NCBI RefSeq assembly: GCF_900182665.1
Contig: NZ_FXTL01000022.1
Location: 1 to 44,641 of the forward strand
Length of the DNA: 44,641 bases
Direction: 5' to 3'
Source: Propioniciclava tarda
GTDB taxonomy: Bacteria > Actinomycetota > Actinomycetes > Propionibacteriales > Propionibacteriaceae
A model generated the notes under the pieces. That model did no database searches and was not told where the DNA came from. It saw only the letters and a list, made by a program, of their open reading frames with translations. The translations under genes were made by a program, and so were the position numbers. Shown here one piece after another: positions 44,434-44,641 of the stretch; within the stretch, counting starts at the first letter, position 1; the number at the start of each line of letters is the position of its first letter.

Positions 44434-44559
44434 CTGACCGAAAGCAGCACCCCCAAGGAGCCCCGGCGCCAGATCCTCGGGATCGATCCCGGGATGGCCA
44501 CGTTGATCGCGGCCGTGCTGGCCTTGGTCGGCACCGCCCTATCCGACAGACTCGTGTGA
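44434..44559 (+). CDS. Possible small membrane-associated ORF (41 codons), unknown
   Basis: After GGAGGA (44425-44430) an open frame reads TESSTPKEPRRQILGIDPGMATLIAAVLALVGTALSDRLV to TGA 44557. A charged head followed by one hydrophobic helix would suit a tiny membrane protein, but the only start near the ribosome site is CTG, or an internal ATG at 44494 giving 21 residues. TACGCT at 44400 is a possible -10. I consider it uncertain. The rest of 44298-44433 shows no gene. Confidence 0.3.
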   Translation: MTESSTPKEPRRQILGIDPGMATLIAAVLALVGTALSDRLV

Positions 44560-44613
44560 GACGCCCGAGTTGATCGGAACTTGGCTGGGGCGGGGACAGG
44601 AGAATCGGATCCC

Positions 44614-44641
44614 ATGACCAGCGCCATGGCAACACCCGCAG
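44614..44641 (+). CDS. Start of a further gene, cut by the right edge
   Basis: AGGAGA followed by ATG at 44614 opens a frame MTSAMATPA that continues past the window. Nine residues do not allow identification. In many actinobacteria guaB or a regulatory gene follows groEL, but nothing here confirms that. Confidence 0.4.

Overview
The window is 44.6 kb of a high-GC actinobacterial chromosome. Gene order (rplM-rpsI, coaA, glmS-acpS-nnr, tsaE-tsaB-rimI-tsaD, groES-groEL with CIRCE), frequent GTG starts, 4-bp stop/start overlaps and many leaderless-type promoters fit an actinomycete, most likely a member of the Propionibacteriaceae. The family assignment is inference from gene content. A recurrent GGCGTCC/GGACGCC word runs through most of the sequence.

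Region 1 (1-8340): the right end of an ISL3-type insertion sequence, then sodA. Next, on the minus strand, comes a six-gene operon (7559 down to 979) with a cobalamin riboswitch in its leader. It encodes a membrane-anchored secreted alpha/alpha-barrel protein, a membrane-anchored DUF4430 (transcobalamin beta-domain-like) protein, ECF transporter T, fused A-A' and S components, and a second anchored alpha/alpha-barrel protein. Intrinsic factor and transcobalamin are built from exactly an alpha6/alpha6 barrel plus a DUF4430-like beta domain. I therefore read this as a corrinoid capture-and-import system in which the two halves of a transcobalamin-like binder are separate surface proteins next to a dedicated ECF importer. 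This is the most interesting system in the window. A small LEA-like stress protein follows upstream.

Region 2 (8451-18859): RNA-modification genes (rsmC-like, truA, trmB), a MarC-family membrane protein, an EF-G-like GTPase, rplM-rpsI, a decayed stretch (GNAT pseudogene, 18-bp tandem repeat, large inverted repeat) where glmM normally sits, then coaA divergent from glmS-acpS.

Region 3 (18923-27000): quinone oxidoreductase, nnr, a GNAT-TsaE fusion, tsaB, rimI and tsaD (the tRNA t6A pathway), an EamA exporter, a Nudix hydrolase and a class IV aminotransferase.

Region 4 (27033-39275, all minus): an eleven-gene, tightly overlapped Wzx/Wzy-type surface polysaccharide operon. It holds GT2, Wzx, a polymerase fused to a Wzz-like chain-length domain, a WbuB-like transferase, CapE-CapF-CapG for UDP-N-acetyl-L-fucosamine, a PglE-like aminotransferase, a PglC-like initiating phosphosugar transferase, an ATP-grasp enzyme and a HAD phosphatase. 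It lies between tsaD and groES, which are adjacent in many actinobacteria, and looks like an insertion.

Region 5 (39480-44641): a small two-helix membrane protein, a class I methyltransferase, an LCP-family wall ligase that could attach the polysaccharide to peptidoglycan, then groES-groEL1 under two CIRCE-like operators, a possible tiny ORF, and the start of a further gene at the right edge.
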